Assembly: GCA_964420045.1 (NCBI GenBank)
Contig: CAYQPQ010000024.1
Location: forward strand, 1-15,270
DNA: 15,270 bases
Direction of reading: 5' to 3'
Source of the DNA: GCA-016699975 sp964420045
GTDB taxonomy: Bacteria; Patescibacteriota; Minisyncoccia; Moranbacterales; UBA1568
Numbering within the stretch: position 1 is the stretch's first letter; the number at the start of each line of letters is the position of its first letter. The notes below the pieces were generated by a model. The model searched no databases. It saw only the letters and a list, made by a program, of their open reading frames with translations, and was not told where the DNA came from. This document shows positions 6,982 through 14,826 of the stretch, piece by piece. Made by a program: the position numbers and the translations under genes.

Positions 6982-7828
6982 CGCTCGATAAAAGTTGTCG
7001 TTTCGCGGCTTCGACGACATTGCTCAAGAGGCAGGCGATGGTGACCGGACCGACACCGCCAGGGACAGGCGACAAGAAGCCTTCGAGTTCTTCAACACTC
7101 GCACGATCAACATCGCCCAGCACGCGCGTGCCTTCCTTCACGATGCCGCCGTCAATCACAATAACACCGGGCTTCAACACACTTCCGGTAATTGTTCGTT
7201 CCTTCCCGCAGGCAGACACAACAATATCTGCCAGCTTCAATTCGTGCACACCTTGTTCGGAGGCGCACTCAACGCACGGAATGTGTTTTGCCTGCATGCC
7301 TTCTCGAGAGAGTACTCGACACATCATATCGCCAAATCGGTATGAATTTCCGATAACCACTGCGATTTTCCCTTCAAGCGGTTCCTGTGCCGCTCGGATA
7401 AGCTCGAGTATTGCTCGAGGGAACACCGGAAACAAAGCCGGCTCTCCGGCAAGAAATCGCCGCTCATTTTCCGGGTGAAATCCGTCAACGTCTTTCTCGA
7501 GATTCATGCGATTGACAATCGCATTCGTGTCGATATGCGCCGGGAGCGGCACCTGCACCAATATACCGTGAATGGAGTGGTCAGCGTTAAATGCATCAAT
7601 CGCGCGTTCAATATCCGACTGCGAAGCGTTCTCGAGAAACAGTTTCTTTTCAACTCGTATCCCAATGCGCTCAGCGGCGCGTTCCTTGAGCGTCACATAG
7701 AGGTGCGATGCGGCATCATCGCCAACAAGTATCACACCGAGTCCGGGATGGAGATGCCGTGCTCGTATCTCTTGTCCCAGACGATTCAACATGTTCTCCG
7801 CTATCAGTTTTCCCTCAAGAAATTTCAT
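6974..7828 (-). CDS. folD: Bifunctional methylenetetrahydrofolate dehydrogenase/cyclohydrolase
   Basis: Cytoplasmic enzyme interconverting 5,10-methylene-, methenyl- and 10-formyl-tetrahydrofolate. It is 284 aa, the family's normal length. Conserved blocks are YVTLKERAAERIGI (44-57) with catalytic K48, HGILVQVPLP (87-96) with Q92, KDVDGFHP (112-119) with the folate-site Asp, and the C-terminal PVPGGVGPVTIACLL (254-268). Two blocks are altered. The usual PCTPxG segment reads PVFPRAI (134-140). The NADP loop, usually GRSxxVGxP, reads GNSYRFGDM (160-168), keeping only the GxSxxxG skeleton. Activity is likely but cofactor preference may differ. The ATG overlaps the uppP stop as ATGA (7825-7828), indicating translational coupling. 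It links with DHFR at the right edge of the window. Confidence 0.93.
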   Translation of the reverse strand: MKFLEGKLIAENMLNRLGQEIRARHLHPGLGVILVGDDAASHLYVTLKERAAERIGIRVEKKLFLENASQSDIERAIDAFNADHSIHGILVQVPLPAHIDTNAIVNRMNLEKDVDGFHPENERRFLAGEPALFPVFPRAILELIRAAQEPLEGKIAVVIGNSYRFGDMMCRVLSREGMQAKHIPCVECASEQGVHELKLADIVVSACGKERTITGSVLKPGVIVIDGGIVKEGTRVLGDVDRASVEELEGFLSPVPGGVGPVTIACLLSNVVEAAKRQLLSSEK

Positions 7829-8616
7829 ACGAAAAAGAAGAAAAACACAATGAGAAGCGCGATCGCCGCGCGGTACCAGAAAAAGACCCGATAGCTCGCC
7901 CGCTCAACGAATCGTATGAGAGAGAAAATAGCAATATACCCGGACACAGCCGATGAGAGCACGCCCACCACAAAAGGTACCGTAATACCTGCCGAGACAA
8001 GCGCCGGAGCATTTGCGAGGAGTGCCGCGCAAATAATCGGCGTTGAAAGCAGGAACGAGAACCGAGCAGCGGATGCGCGGTCGATACCACGAGCAAGTGC
8101 AGCGGTAATCGTGATACCGGAACGCGAGACGCCCGGTACAATGGCAAGCGCCTGAGCGCAGCCGATCGCCAGCGCGTCTCGCAAAGTAATGTTTTCCAAA
8201 GACCGAGTCTTTCGTCCCCGAAGATCGACCACCCAGAGGAGTGCACCGAAAACAAACAGTGTCGCGGCAATAAGAAGCGGATTGCGAAATATCGTCTCCG
8301 CCTGCTTCTCGAGCACTGCGCCGGCTATCGCTCCCGGGATCGTCGCCATCACCAAAAAAAGCAAGGCATTCGACATACCGTGATACTCCGGCATGTCATT
8401 GCGAAGACGAAAAATATTGCACCAATCCCGCCAGAAATACCCGAGAACCGCAATCAATGTCCCTGCATGAAGCGCCACATCAAAAGAAAGCCCTGGATCA
8501 GAAAAGTCAAAGAGCCACGGGAAAATTACCAAATGGCCCGAGCTCGATATGGGGAGAAACTCCGAAAGCCCCTGAACCACTCCGAGAACGAGCGATTGAA
8601 CAACGCCGGTATCCAT
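7825..8616 (-). CDS. uppP: Undecaprenyl-diphosphate phosphatase (UppP/BacA family)
   Basis: Integral membrane enzyme that dephosphorylates undecaprenyl pyrophosphate so that the lipid carrier can be reused for peptidoglycan and polysaccharide. It is 263 aa, the family's usual size, and very hydrophobic with about eight membrane segments. The first signature is VVQGLSEFLPISSSGHL (13-29), with the (E/Q)xxxE pair Q15/E19 and H28. The second is PGVSRSG (161-167) with the catalytic-type R165. The C-terminus ends in a run of Phe. The ATG at 8616 follows the receiver gene by 34 bases, and the stop overlaps the folD start. Family members can confer bacitracin tolerance. The neighbouring PBP2 and O-antigen ligase-like genes rely on the same lipid carrier. 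Confidence 0.95.
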   Translation of the reverse strand: MDTGVVQSLVLGVVQGLSEFLPISSSGHLVIFPWLFDFSDPGLSFDVALHAGTLIAVLGYFWRDWCNIFRLRNDMPEYHGMSNALLFLVMATIPGAIAGAVLEKQAETIFRNPLLIAATLFVFGALLWVVDLRGRKTRSLENITLRDALAIGCAQALAIVPGVSRSGITITAALARGIDRASAARFSFLLSTPIICAALLANAPALVSAGITVPFVVGVLSSAVSGYIAIFSLIRFVERASYRVFFWYRAAIALLIVFFFFFV

Positions 8617-8650
8617 GAACGGGAAAGAAAAAATTCAGTCAGATCCTCAC

Positions 8651-9205
8651 TCACGGAATACAAATCAATTCCGCTTCGAAGGTTCGCGTAGAGGCATTCT
8701 TCACTTTGAGACGGAGTGCGAACTGTCGACCGCCATTCTCAGAACACACAAAGTTCGGATTCAAACGAAGGTCGGCAGCCAGCTTTTGCGCATCGAGCGC
8801 GCGAATGTCGAAAGCGATTGTATATTCGCTGTGAGATACCAGAGACTGAATACGCACCACCGCTTCATTGGGCGTCACCACATCGCGCACGATAAAATCA
8901 TTCACTCCCATTTCCTTCGCTCGCTTCTGATCTTCTTGCCGTCCCAAGTGCGAAGAAAAAGCAATTGGAATCGAAGCGGTTGTCACATTGCTCCGCAGGG
9001 CTTCCGTCAAGGCGAAACCGTCCATGCGAGGCATGATAATACCTGTAAATACCACATCCGGTCGCTCCGCGGTCGCCATATCGAGCCCTTCAAGTCCATC
9101 CTTCGCCTCGCGAACCTCGAAGCCTGCCGCCCGAAACACCTCTGCGTACAAACTCCGCGTGTCCACATCATCATCCACCAAAAGCATTTTGAATGTTTGT
9201 CCCAT
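8651..9205 (-). CDS. Degenerate response-regulator receiver protein with an unknown C-terminal extension
   Basis: 184 aa. Residues about 6-125 form a CheY-like receiver: acidic pair D11/D12 in LLVDDDVDTR, then IIMPRMDGF (56-64), and a helix-strand order typical of the fold. The phospho-acceptor position reads Gly (FTGIIMP, G55; codon GGT, one base from GAT). The conserved Lys near the end reads Arg (FIVRD, R107). The Thr/Ser switch position is S84. Classical Asp phosphorylation is therefore unlikely. The C-terminal 55-60 residues (DIRALDAQKLAADL onward) match no output domain I know and are not a helix-turn-helix. I infer a pseudo-receiver acting through protein contacts. It has its own leader after the greA terminator and probably starts a unit with uppP and folD. 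No sensor kinase is in the window. Confidence 0.85.
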   Translation of the reverse strand: MGQTFKMLLVDDDVDTRSLYAEVFRAAGFEVREAKDGLEGLDMATAERPDVVFTGIIMPRMDGFALTEALRSNVTTASIPIAFSSHLGRQEDQKRAKEMGVNDFIVRDVVTPNEAVVRIQSLVSHSEYTIAFDIRALDAQKLAADLRLNPNFVCSENGGRQFALRLKVKNASTRTFEAELICIP

Positions 9206-9214
9206 ATCTCTCGT

Positions 9215-9252
9215 ATTACAAGATTAAAAGTTTCGTGCCGCAAACAACGCAA
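9215..9252 (-). promoter_or_regulatory. Candidate promoter for the receiver-uppP-folD unit
   Basis: Two overlapping minus-strand options exist: TTGCGG (9238-9243) with TGTAAT (9215-9220) at 17 bases, or TTGCGT (9247-9252) with TTTAAT (9223-9228) at 18 bases. The first would give an almost leaderless mRNA. A promoter is expected here because the greA terminator lies just upstream. The exact choice is uncertain. Confidence 0.4.
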
Positions 9253-9301
9253 AACAAGAAACGTCTGCAAGAAAAGTATACCAAGGAATACCAAGCAGAG
9301 C

Positions 9302-9334
9302 AAAAAGACTGCCAGCATATAGTGCTGGCAGTCT
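9302..9334 (-). terminator. Strong rho-independent terminator of greA
   Basis: A perfect 12-bp stem (AGACTGCCAGCA, 9306-9317, with TGCTGGCAGTCT, 9323-9334) has a 5-base loop. On the minus strand it is followed directly by TTTTT. The plus-strand side lacks a T-run. It lies about 59 bases past the greA stop. Confidence 0.9.
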
Positions 9335-9392
9335 CCTATTTCTCCCTGTGATTTACAAACAAGAAGTTAAAAGACTCAGAGATTCATACTGC

Positions 9393-9848
9393 CTACGCTA
9401 CCTCCAAAATCTCATATTCCATACTTCCCGCAGGTGTCTCAACGGAAACGCGAGCGCCTTTTTCTTTGTTCAGAAATGCTTTCCCAAGAGGAGATTCATG
9501 AGAAATTTTTCCGGCGGACGGATCCACTTCATTTGATCCCACAATCGTGAAAGCCATTTCTTTGCCGCGCAGAAGCGTCTTCACTACCGATCCAATTTGT
9601 ACGCCGGACGCCTGACTGTTGTGACGCGCGACCACAGCGTCTTTGAGCGACGCTTCGAGCTCGGCTATTCGAACCTCGTTCTCAGCCTGCTCTTGTTTTG
9701 CTTCGCTATACTCGGCATTTTCGGAGAGATCGCCTTGCTCTTTCGCCTCCTTTATCGCGGAAGCGATGCGCTGGCGCACCGTCACCTTGCGTTCTTCAAG
9801 TTCTTCTTGGAGCTTCTTCAGCCCGTCTTTCGTCAATATTTTCGCCAT
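9393..9848 (-). CDS. greA: Transcription elongation factor GreA
   Basis: Binds the RNA polymerase secondary channel and stimulates cleavage of backtracked RNA. It is 151 aa, close to the usual 158. The N-terminal coiled coil (about 1-75) carries the tip motif EQGDLSENAEYSEAK (37-51), with the acidic D40 and E43 that define GreA. The C-terminal FKBP-like domain includes VQIGSVVKTLL and the conserved ISHESPLGKAFL (115-126). The ATG at 9848 has no clear Shine-Dalgarno. The gene stands as its own unit, with a consensus-like promoter upstream and a perfect hairpin terminator downstream. GreB was considered, but the ISHESPLGKA block favours GreA. Confidence 0.96.
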   Translation of the reverse strand: MAKILTKDGLKKLQEELEERKVTVRQRIASAIKEAKEQGDLSENAEYSEAKQEQAENEVRIAELEASLKDAVVARHNSQASGVQIGSVVKTLLRGKEMAFTIVGSNEVDPSAGKISHESPLGKAFLNKEKGARVSVETPAGSMEYEILEVA

Positions 9849-9913
9849 ATACCATTCGGATTATTCGCTTAATTTTGTTTTGTATGCGCCAAAAGAGACG
9901 CGCAATGCCACTC

Positions 9914-9941
9914 ATGATAGCAAAGCGCCCGCCGTTGTCAA
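9914..9941 (-). promoter_or_regulatory. Sigma70-type promoter for greA
   Basis: On the minus strand a perfect TTGACA (9936-9941) is followed 16 bases later by TATCAT (9914-9919). The predicted transcript would begin near 9907, leaving a leader of about 60 bases before the greA ATG. It lies between the PBP2 stop and greA. Confidence 0.7.
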
Positions 9942-9965
9942 TATTGGCTCTGTCGAAGGATATTG

Positions 9966-11867
9966 TCACTCTCTTTCCGCTTCTTTTCCCCTGCCCTCGC
10001 CAAAATACCAGGAGAGCACGTCTTTCGTCACAGAAACAGCGAAATAGCCTTCATTTTCTTGTCCTTCGATGAGTACCACCAGCACAATGGTCGGGTGTTC
10101 ATAGGGAGCGAAAGACTCAAACCATCCATGCGTTTTCTTCTCGGTGCCAAACTGAGCGGTTCCTGTCTTCCCGGCAACGGCAACCGGGAGACCTGCAAGG
10201 GACTGTGCCGTCCCCACGCTTTCCGTTACCGTCATGCGCATGCCTTCTCTCACCGTCTTCAGAATTGACGGATCAATCACATTTCGACGAAGTGCCTCCG
10301 GCGCCATTGATCGGAGCGTCCCGTCACGATCCCGAATCTGCCCCACTACTCTCGGCTTCCAGAGCGTCCCGCCATTGGCAACCGCCGATGTTGCATCTGC
10401 CAATTGCAGAGGTGTTGCCAAAACAAATCCCTGTCCGATCGACGCGTGATATGTGTCGCCGATATACCACCGTTCGCCGAATTTCTTCTCCTTCCATTCG
10501 GCAGTCGGAAGAAACCCGGTCTTCTCACCGGGAACATCAATGCCCGTTTCCGATCCGAATCCGAAGCGCTGTTCATACGCATCCATCTTCTCCATGCCGA
10601 GTCCGCGAATATTTCCGTAGCCGCCACCGACACTATAGAAGTAGACATCGCTCGACACCGCAATCGCATGACGGACATCGGTAAATCCATGCACCTTCCA
10701 ATCGCCAAAGGAGAACCCAGCGACCGTAATTCCGCCGCGGCTTTCTATTTGCGTATTCGGCGTAACAACGCCTTCGGCAAGCGCCGCACTCGCCAGGAAT
10801 GGTTTGATCGTCGACCCCGGCGGATATTCGCCCGCAATCGCCCGATTAAAAAGTGGAATCGCATCATCTTCGATAAGCCCGGCGTAGTTTGCAGAATCGA
10901 TGCCTCCAGCAAAGAGGTTGTTATCAAAAGATGGGAGGCTGACCAGTGCCAAAACACTTCCATCGCGCGGATCCATTGCAACGGCTGCGCCCTTTCGCAG
11001 TCCCGCCGTATCGAGCGCCACACTCAGGCTGTCAAAAAGCTTTTTCTGCAAGTCCGCATCAATATTCAAAATAAGATCGCTTCCCGGCTCAGGCTCGAAT
11101 ACACCGAGGGCTTTCTTTACCGCCCCTCGAGAATCAACCTCGACCCGATCGGCGCCGCGCTTTCCGCGAAGTTCCGACTCGTAACTTTTCTCAATTCCCT
11201 GCTTCCCGATAGAATCGATTGGCAAATAGTCTGGATACTCAGCAAGCTCTTCCTTGCGAATCTTTCCCTCATATCCCAAGATGTGTGAAAAAATCAATCC
11301 GTCCTGATACTCGCGAACCGCGGAGCGTTCAAGCGATATACCGGGAAATTCCGCAGCGCGCGCCGAAAATATCAATGTCTCATCCTGAGTCAGCGATGGT
11401 TTCAACACGATCGGCGCAGAGAACGTGCCGCCGGCCGATCGGAGCAATGCCTCCCATTCGTCCGAGTCAAAGGCGATGAAGCTTCGCAATCGTTCGATCA
11501 TCGACTGACGCTCCTCTTCGGACGTCGGGAGATCGCCTGGCGTCGCCAGGAGTTCCATACTCGGCACATTGCGCACCAACTGCTTCCCATACCGATCAAA
11601 GATAAGACCGCGCGGCGCAGAGAGCAGAACGTTGCGCACGCTATTCCGTACGGCAACATCTTGGTAGTAACCTCCCTTCACCACATTCAAAAAGAAAACC
11701 CGCGCCCCGAGAAGCACGAGAACGATCGCGCACAATATCCGAAACCACCGTGCCAACCCGCGATGAAGCGGGGCCTCGAGACGTGCCGCGTCTTTCTCCG
11801 TTATGGTAAGTACCGCGTCATCGATTTCCATGCCGCGATACTGCGAAGAGTATCCAAAAAGCTTCAT
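9966..11867 (-). CDS. mrdA: Penicillin-binding protein 2 (peptidoglycan D,D-transpeptidase)
   Basis: Class B PBP that cross-links peptidoglycan during elongation, anchored in the cytoplasmic membrane. It is 633 aa from the ATG at 11867; a TTG three codons earlier and a later ATG (residue 13) are alternatives. One membrane anchor spans about residues 42-62. The dimerisation region begins APRGLIFDRYG (84-94). The transpeptidase motifs are S352-T-I-K355 in YPPGSTIKPF, the S405-S-D407 triad in VSSDVYFYS, and K567-T-G in AGKTGTAQF. SxD rather than SxN, with VYFYS after it, is typical of the PBP2 (MrdA) branch rather than FtsI. The tail is acidic and charged. It lies 37 bases after the O-antigen ligase-like gene and is probably transcribed with it. 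RodA, the usual partner, is not in the window. Confidence 0.94.
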   Translation of the reverse strand: MKLFGYSSQYRGMEIDDAVLTITEKDAARLEAPLHRGLARWFRILCAIVLVLLGARVFFLNVVKGGYYQDVAVRNSVRNVLLSAPRGLIFDRYGKQLVRNVPSMELLATPGDLPTSEEERQSMIERLRSFIAFDSDEWEALLRSAGGTFSAPIVLKPSLTQDETLIFSARAAEFPGISLERSAVREYQDGLIFSHILGYEGKIRKEELAEYPDYLPIDSIGKQGIEKSYESELRGKRGADRVEVDSRGAVKKALGVFEPEPGSDLILNIDADLQKKLFDSLSVALDTAGLRKGAAVAMDPRDGSVLALVSLPSFDNNLFAGGIDSANYAGLIEDDAIPLFNRAIAGEYPPGSTIKPFLASAALAEGVVTPNTQIESRGGITVAGFSFGDWKVHGFTDVRHAIAVSSDVYFYSVGGGYGNIRGLGMEKMDAYEQRFGFGSETGIDVPGEKTGFLPTAEWKEKKFGERWYIGDTYHASIGQGFVLATPLQLADATSAVANGGTLWKPRVVGQIRDRDGTLRSMAPEALRRNVIDPSILKTVREGMRMTVTESVGTAQSLAGLPVAVAGKTGTAQFGTEKKTHGWFESFAPYEHPTIVLVVLIEGQENEGYFAVSVTKDVLSWYFGEGRGKEAERE

Positions 11868-11904
11868 AGAGTACAAAGAGTCTGCTACGAGACTTCATTA
11901 TACT

Positions 11905-13626
11905 CTATTTCCCTCGTCCCGCTATTATCCCGATACCCCCCAACCAGACCCACACAAATCCCAAAAGCACCCCGGAATTAAAGACATTGAATACCGTGAA
12001 GCCAATCCATGAGACGAGAAAAAACACGGCAACCGAGCGAAGCGTGACACGCTCCAATTCCCCTCCCCGAGCAAAGAATGTCCGAAGAGCAAAGATTGGG
12101 ATCAATATCCACAACACCAGAAAAGAGAGTCCGCTTATCAATCCCCCGCCAAGCCATGCCTCAAAAAAAGCATTACTTGCATTGAGTGATGCGCCCCGAT
12201 CGTCTGTCCCGAGAATATTCCCGATGTTGCCCCACCCGATGCCGAAAAGCCAGTGCGATCGGAGTGTTTCAAAGATTGTTCGCGAAATAACTCGTCGGGC
12301 TTCGATGCTCGGATCAGGGCGGGAAACCGTTCCGATAAATTTCCCCGCCGCCTGTTCAGCATCAATAGCCTCCAACCGAATAAATCGGCATCCATACGAA
12401 GATAATTCGGAAATATCCGCAATACTCTCCGGCAAGACCGTTGGAGTGTCACACGAAACGGTAATACGTTGTTGTCCCGACGCAGTGCTTCCCGCCCGAT
12501 CAGTCAAATCGAATGTCGTCAAATGGAATCCCGCTATCACAAAAATCGCCGCGACACCGGATGAGACAACGAGCAACACTCCCTTCAACAGGCGCTTCCA
12601 GAACCAAAAGCGCGGATGCCATGCACGCGCCCACAAGAGAAGCAGAAGAAAAAGAGGAAGCGAGAATGCAAACCCCGCCCATGCGCTTCGCGCTACGGTC
12701 AACAAAAGCCCCAGCAAAGAAAGCGTGAGGAACAAGAAGCAAGAGAGTAGCAAGAGACCATTTGAGTATCGACACAAAAAAGAAGCGAGTTGCCGGCTAT
12801 ATGGACGCTGTTCTCCTGAAGCATGCTTGGGAAGATCGCCTTCGACCGAGCGCTCGTGAAGAACATAAAAAAGAAGCGCCAGAGCCATGCTCCCTGCGGC
12901 GATACAAAACATCCCCAGCCAATCCGGCTCGGAGAAAAATGCGTTCGGACGCCCCGGCATTACTTCGAAGGACACGAGTCCCTCGGTAAATCGCATGCTT
13001 TGCCAGAGGGAGAAAAGCGCCGTACTCGCCGATGCAAGCAAAAGAAACGGCATCACCCGCCGCACATCGCGCACTTCTCCCAGAAATTGCCGCGACAAAA
13101 AGTAGAGTGCGACAAAGGACAGTGCAACCACTGATTGCTTTGCGGCACCTGCGCCGTCCGGAGCAAAACCAATTGAGAGCAATCCACCCACTCCAAACAC
13201 TATCGGCAAAACATCGAACCACCGGAAACGCATCAAAAAAAATGGGAGTCGATGAGTCACGAAACGAATGACTATCGACAGGATCAGAATACTGCCGAGA
13301 AGTTGATAGGGTCGAATGGAAAGTGGCAGAATATCCGATGAGAGATCAATCATCTCGAACGGAATAAGCGAGATAAACAGCAAGAACGCCCATCCGGGAC
13401 GATAGAGCGAGCAGAAAAACGCAAGTGCCAAAAAGAAAACGAAATCCACCACGCCAAGAGGAAAGACGGCTGAATTTCCAAAACACAAGAGAAGCACCGA
13501 GAGTAGAAAAGCGCTCAACAACAGCATCCCTTCAGTAATGCGCATCATAGATATATCACTACCAGGCAAACAGAAGCGTCCAAGCCTGTCTTGTCGCCTC
13601 TCTTCCATTACAGGGTTTTCAAGCAT
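11905..13626 (-). CDS. O-antigen ligase/polymerase-like membrane protein (WaaL/Wzy family)
   Basis: Predicted polytopic membrane protein that polymerises or transfers lipid-linked glycans outside the cytoplasmic membrane. It is 573 aa from the ATG at 13626, which overlaps the glycosyltransferase gene by 8 bases and has a G-rich ribosome site (GGGGGG) just upstream; the frame stays open to 13803 but that extension lies inside the upstream gene. About a dozen hydrophobic segments run from residue 31. Family-type features are VARSAWAGF (311-319) and the C-terminal GIGWGNIGNIL (462-472), then NASNAFFEAWLGGGLISGL (482-500), equivalent to the usual HNxFLexlxExGlig region. A soluble loop of about 85 residues (370-455) carries two Cys (392, 413). 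The role follows from family and neighbours; polymerase versus ligase cannot be decided from sequence. Confidence 0.85.
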   Translation of the reverse strand: MLENPVMEERRQDRLGRFCLPGSDISMMRITEGMLLLSAFLLSVLLLCFGNSAVFPLGVVDFVFFLALAFFCSLYRPGWAFLLFISLIPFEMIDLSSDILPLSIRPYQLLGSILILSIVIRFVTHRLPFFLMRFRWFDVLPIVFGVGGLLSIGFAPDGAGAAKQSVVALSFVALYFLSRQFLGEVRDVRRVMPFLLLASASTALFSLWQSMRFTEGLVSFEVMPGRPNAFFSEPDWLGMFCIAAGSMALALLFYVLHERSVEGDLPKHASGEQRPYSRQLASFLCRYSNGLLLLSCFLFLTLSLLGLLLTVARSAWAGFAFSLPLFLLLLLWARAWHPRFWFWKRLLKGVLLVVSSGVAAIFVIAGFHLTTFDLTDRAGSTASGQQRITVSCDTPTVLPESIADISELSSYGCRFIRLEAIDAEQAAGKFIGTVSRPDPSIEARRVISRTIFETLRSHWLFGIGWGNIGNILGTDDRGASLNASNAFFEAWLGGGLISGLSFLVLWILIPIFALRTFFARGGELERVTLRSVAVFFLVSWIGFTVFNVFNSGVLLGFVWVWLGGIGIIAGRGK

Positions 13627-14782
13627 CAATCCCCCCAATAGCCGCACGAAGCAGTTTCTTGGAAAAATCATTCCACGAGAAAAGTTGTGAACGCTCCTTC
13701 CCGCGTGCAGATAGCATCTCGCGAAGTTCTCGACGAGCAAGTGCATTGCGAATGGTCGCCGCAATATCCTCCACATCATCCGGACGGCAATAGAGCACCG
13801 CATCCTTCCCCACTTCGGGAAGCGACGAGTTCTTCGAGGTCACAACCGGCGTCCCCACACTCATCGCCTCCAAGACCGGGAGTCCAAACCCTTCGTAGAG
13901 CGACGGGTACAGAAAGAGCTTTGCTCCCGCATAGAGCGCCGGCAAATCCCGCTGCGGAACCGCATCGAGAATACGGACATACGGCATGAGATCCAACTCC
14001 TTTGCCATACGCTCGACATCTGTCACAAGCGGAGAGAGTTGTGGCAAAAGCTTTCCGGAAATAACCAGTGGTGGCGTCGCCGGCGCCAAATGATCGGACT
14101 TCTCTCGATCAAGAAGCGCTCGGTATGCCCGAAGCACACCCTCGGCATTCTTGCGCCACTCAAGTCCGCCGCCAAAATAGAGATAGCCGGGCGAGAGATG
14201 GTACTTTTGCATCACTTCCGCGCTCCGCTCCGGCGTCACCGTTCGCTTGAATATCGGATCAACATCGATGCGATTGACCGATACGGACGACGGCGAGATG
14301 CCAAGATGTCGTATCAAATCCTTCTCTGTCCGCGACGACACCGCGTAGAGTTTGTCCGCATGCCGAATGCCGCGCTCGACCGACTTCCAGTTCAATCTCT
14401 TGCGCCAATTGTTGAGATACTCCGGAAAGAGCTTCGGAATAATATCGTGCACCACCATGATATGCCGAATGCTCTTCGGCATCACCGTCGCCGACTGATA
14501 GAGACTGATAAACACATCGCACCCGTCTCGCTTCGCCTGTTTCGGCACAAGACACCGTTCCCACCACCACTTTCGCACCAGATCATCGCGCTTCCACATC
14601 GGCAGCATGACCTGCGTACGAAAATGCTTCGGAATGTTTATCCCATTCGGAAGATCTTCTTCAAGATACAAAATAAATTCCACGCGAGAACTCTCGGAAA
14701 CTTTCCGCAAAAAATTCAGCGTGACCTGCCCGATTCCCGTATCGGGTTTCCGCACAAACGACGCATTGATGCCGACCCGCAT
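13619..14782 (-). CDS. GT4-family glycosyltransferase
   Basis: 387-aa GT-B fold enzyme expected to add a sugar from an activated nucleotide-sugar donor to a growing glycan at the cytoplasmic membrane face. The N-terminal domain starts VGINASFVRKPDTGIG (3-18), the usual glycine-rich opening, and includes VVHDIIPKLFPEYL (110-123). The C-terminal donor domain has LYFGGGLEWRKN (201-212) and the EGFGLPVLEAMSVGTPVV block (297-314), the E-x7-E signature of GT4 enzymes. There is no membrane segment. Resemblance is to mannosyl/rhamnosyl-transferases of surface polysaccharide loci, but the sugar cannot be assigned. The stop overlaps the downstream ligase-like gene by 8 bases, showing translational coupling. 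An extended -10 motif lies just upstream. Confidence 0.92.
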   Translation of the reverse strand: MRVGINASFVRKPDTGIGQVTLNFLRKVSESSRVEFILYLEEDLPNGINIPKHFRTQVMLPMWKRDDLVRKWWWERCLVPKQAKRDGCDVFISLYQSATVMPKSIRHIMVVHDIIPKLFPEYLNNWRKRLNWKSVERGIRHADKLYAVSSRTEKDLIRHLGISPSSVSVNRIDVDPIFKRTVTPERSAEVMQKYHLSPGYLYFGGGLEWRKNAEGVLRAYRALLDREKSDHLAPATPPLVISGKLLPQLSPLVTDVERMAKELDLMPYVRILDAVPQRDLPALYAGAKLFLYPSLYEGFGLPVLEAMSVGTPVVTSKNSSLPEVGKDAVLYCRPDDVEDIAATIRNALARRELREMLSARGKERSQLFSWNDFSKKLLRAAIGGIDA

Positions 14783-14804
14783 AGCAATACTTTATGATAC
14801 CCCT

Positions 14805-14813
14805 ATTGTAGCA
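14805..14813 (-). promoter_or_regulatory. Extended -10 promoter element before the glycosyltransferase
   Basis: TGCTACAAT on the minus strand fits TGn plus a -10 hexamer, 22 bases before the ATG at 14782. No good -35 is visible, which an extended -10 can tolerate. The leader would be about 16 bases. Confidence 0.4.
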
Positions 14814-14826
14814 TGAAATCAGAGAA

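Noticed and set aside
11987..12859. Plus-strand open frame of 290 codons opposite the O-antigen ligase-like gene
   Set aside because: It mirrors the hydrophobic codons of the opposite strand, giving an Arg/Ser/Pro-rich peptide, and has no domain or ribosome site.
13627..13803. N-terminal extension of the O-antigen ligase-like protein back to 13803
   Set aside because: The extra 59 residues lie inside the conserved glycosyltransferase gene in another frame. The ATG at 13626 has a G-rich ribosome site and the usual short overlap.
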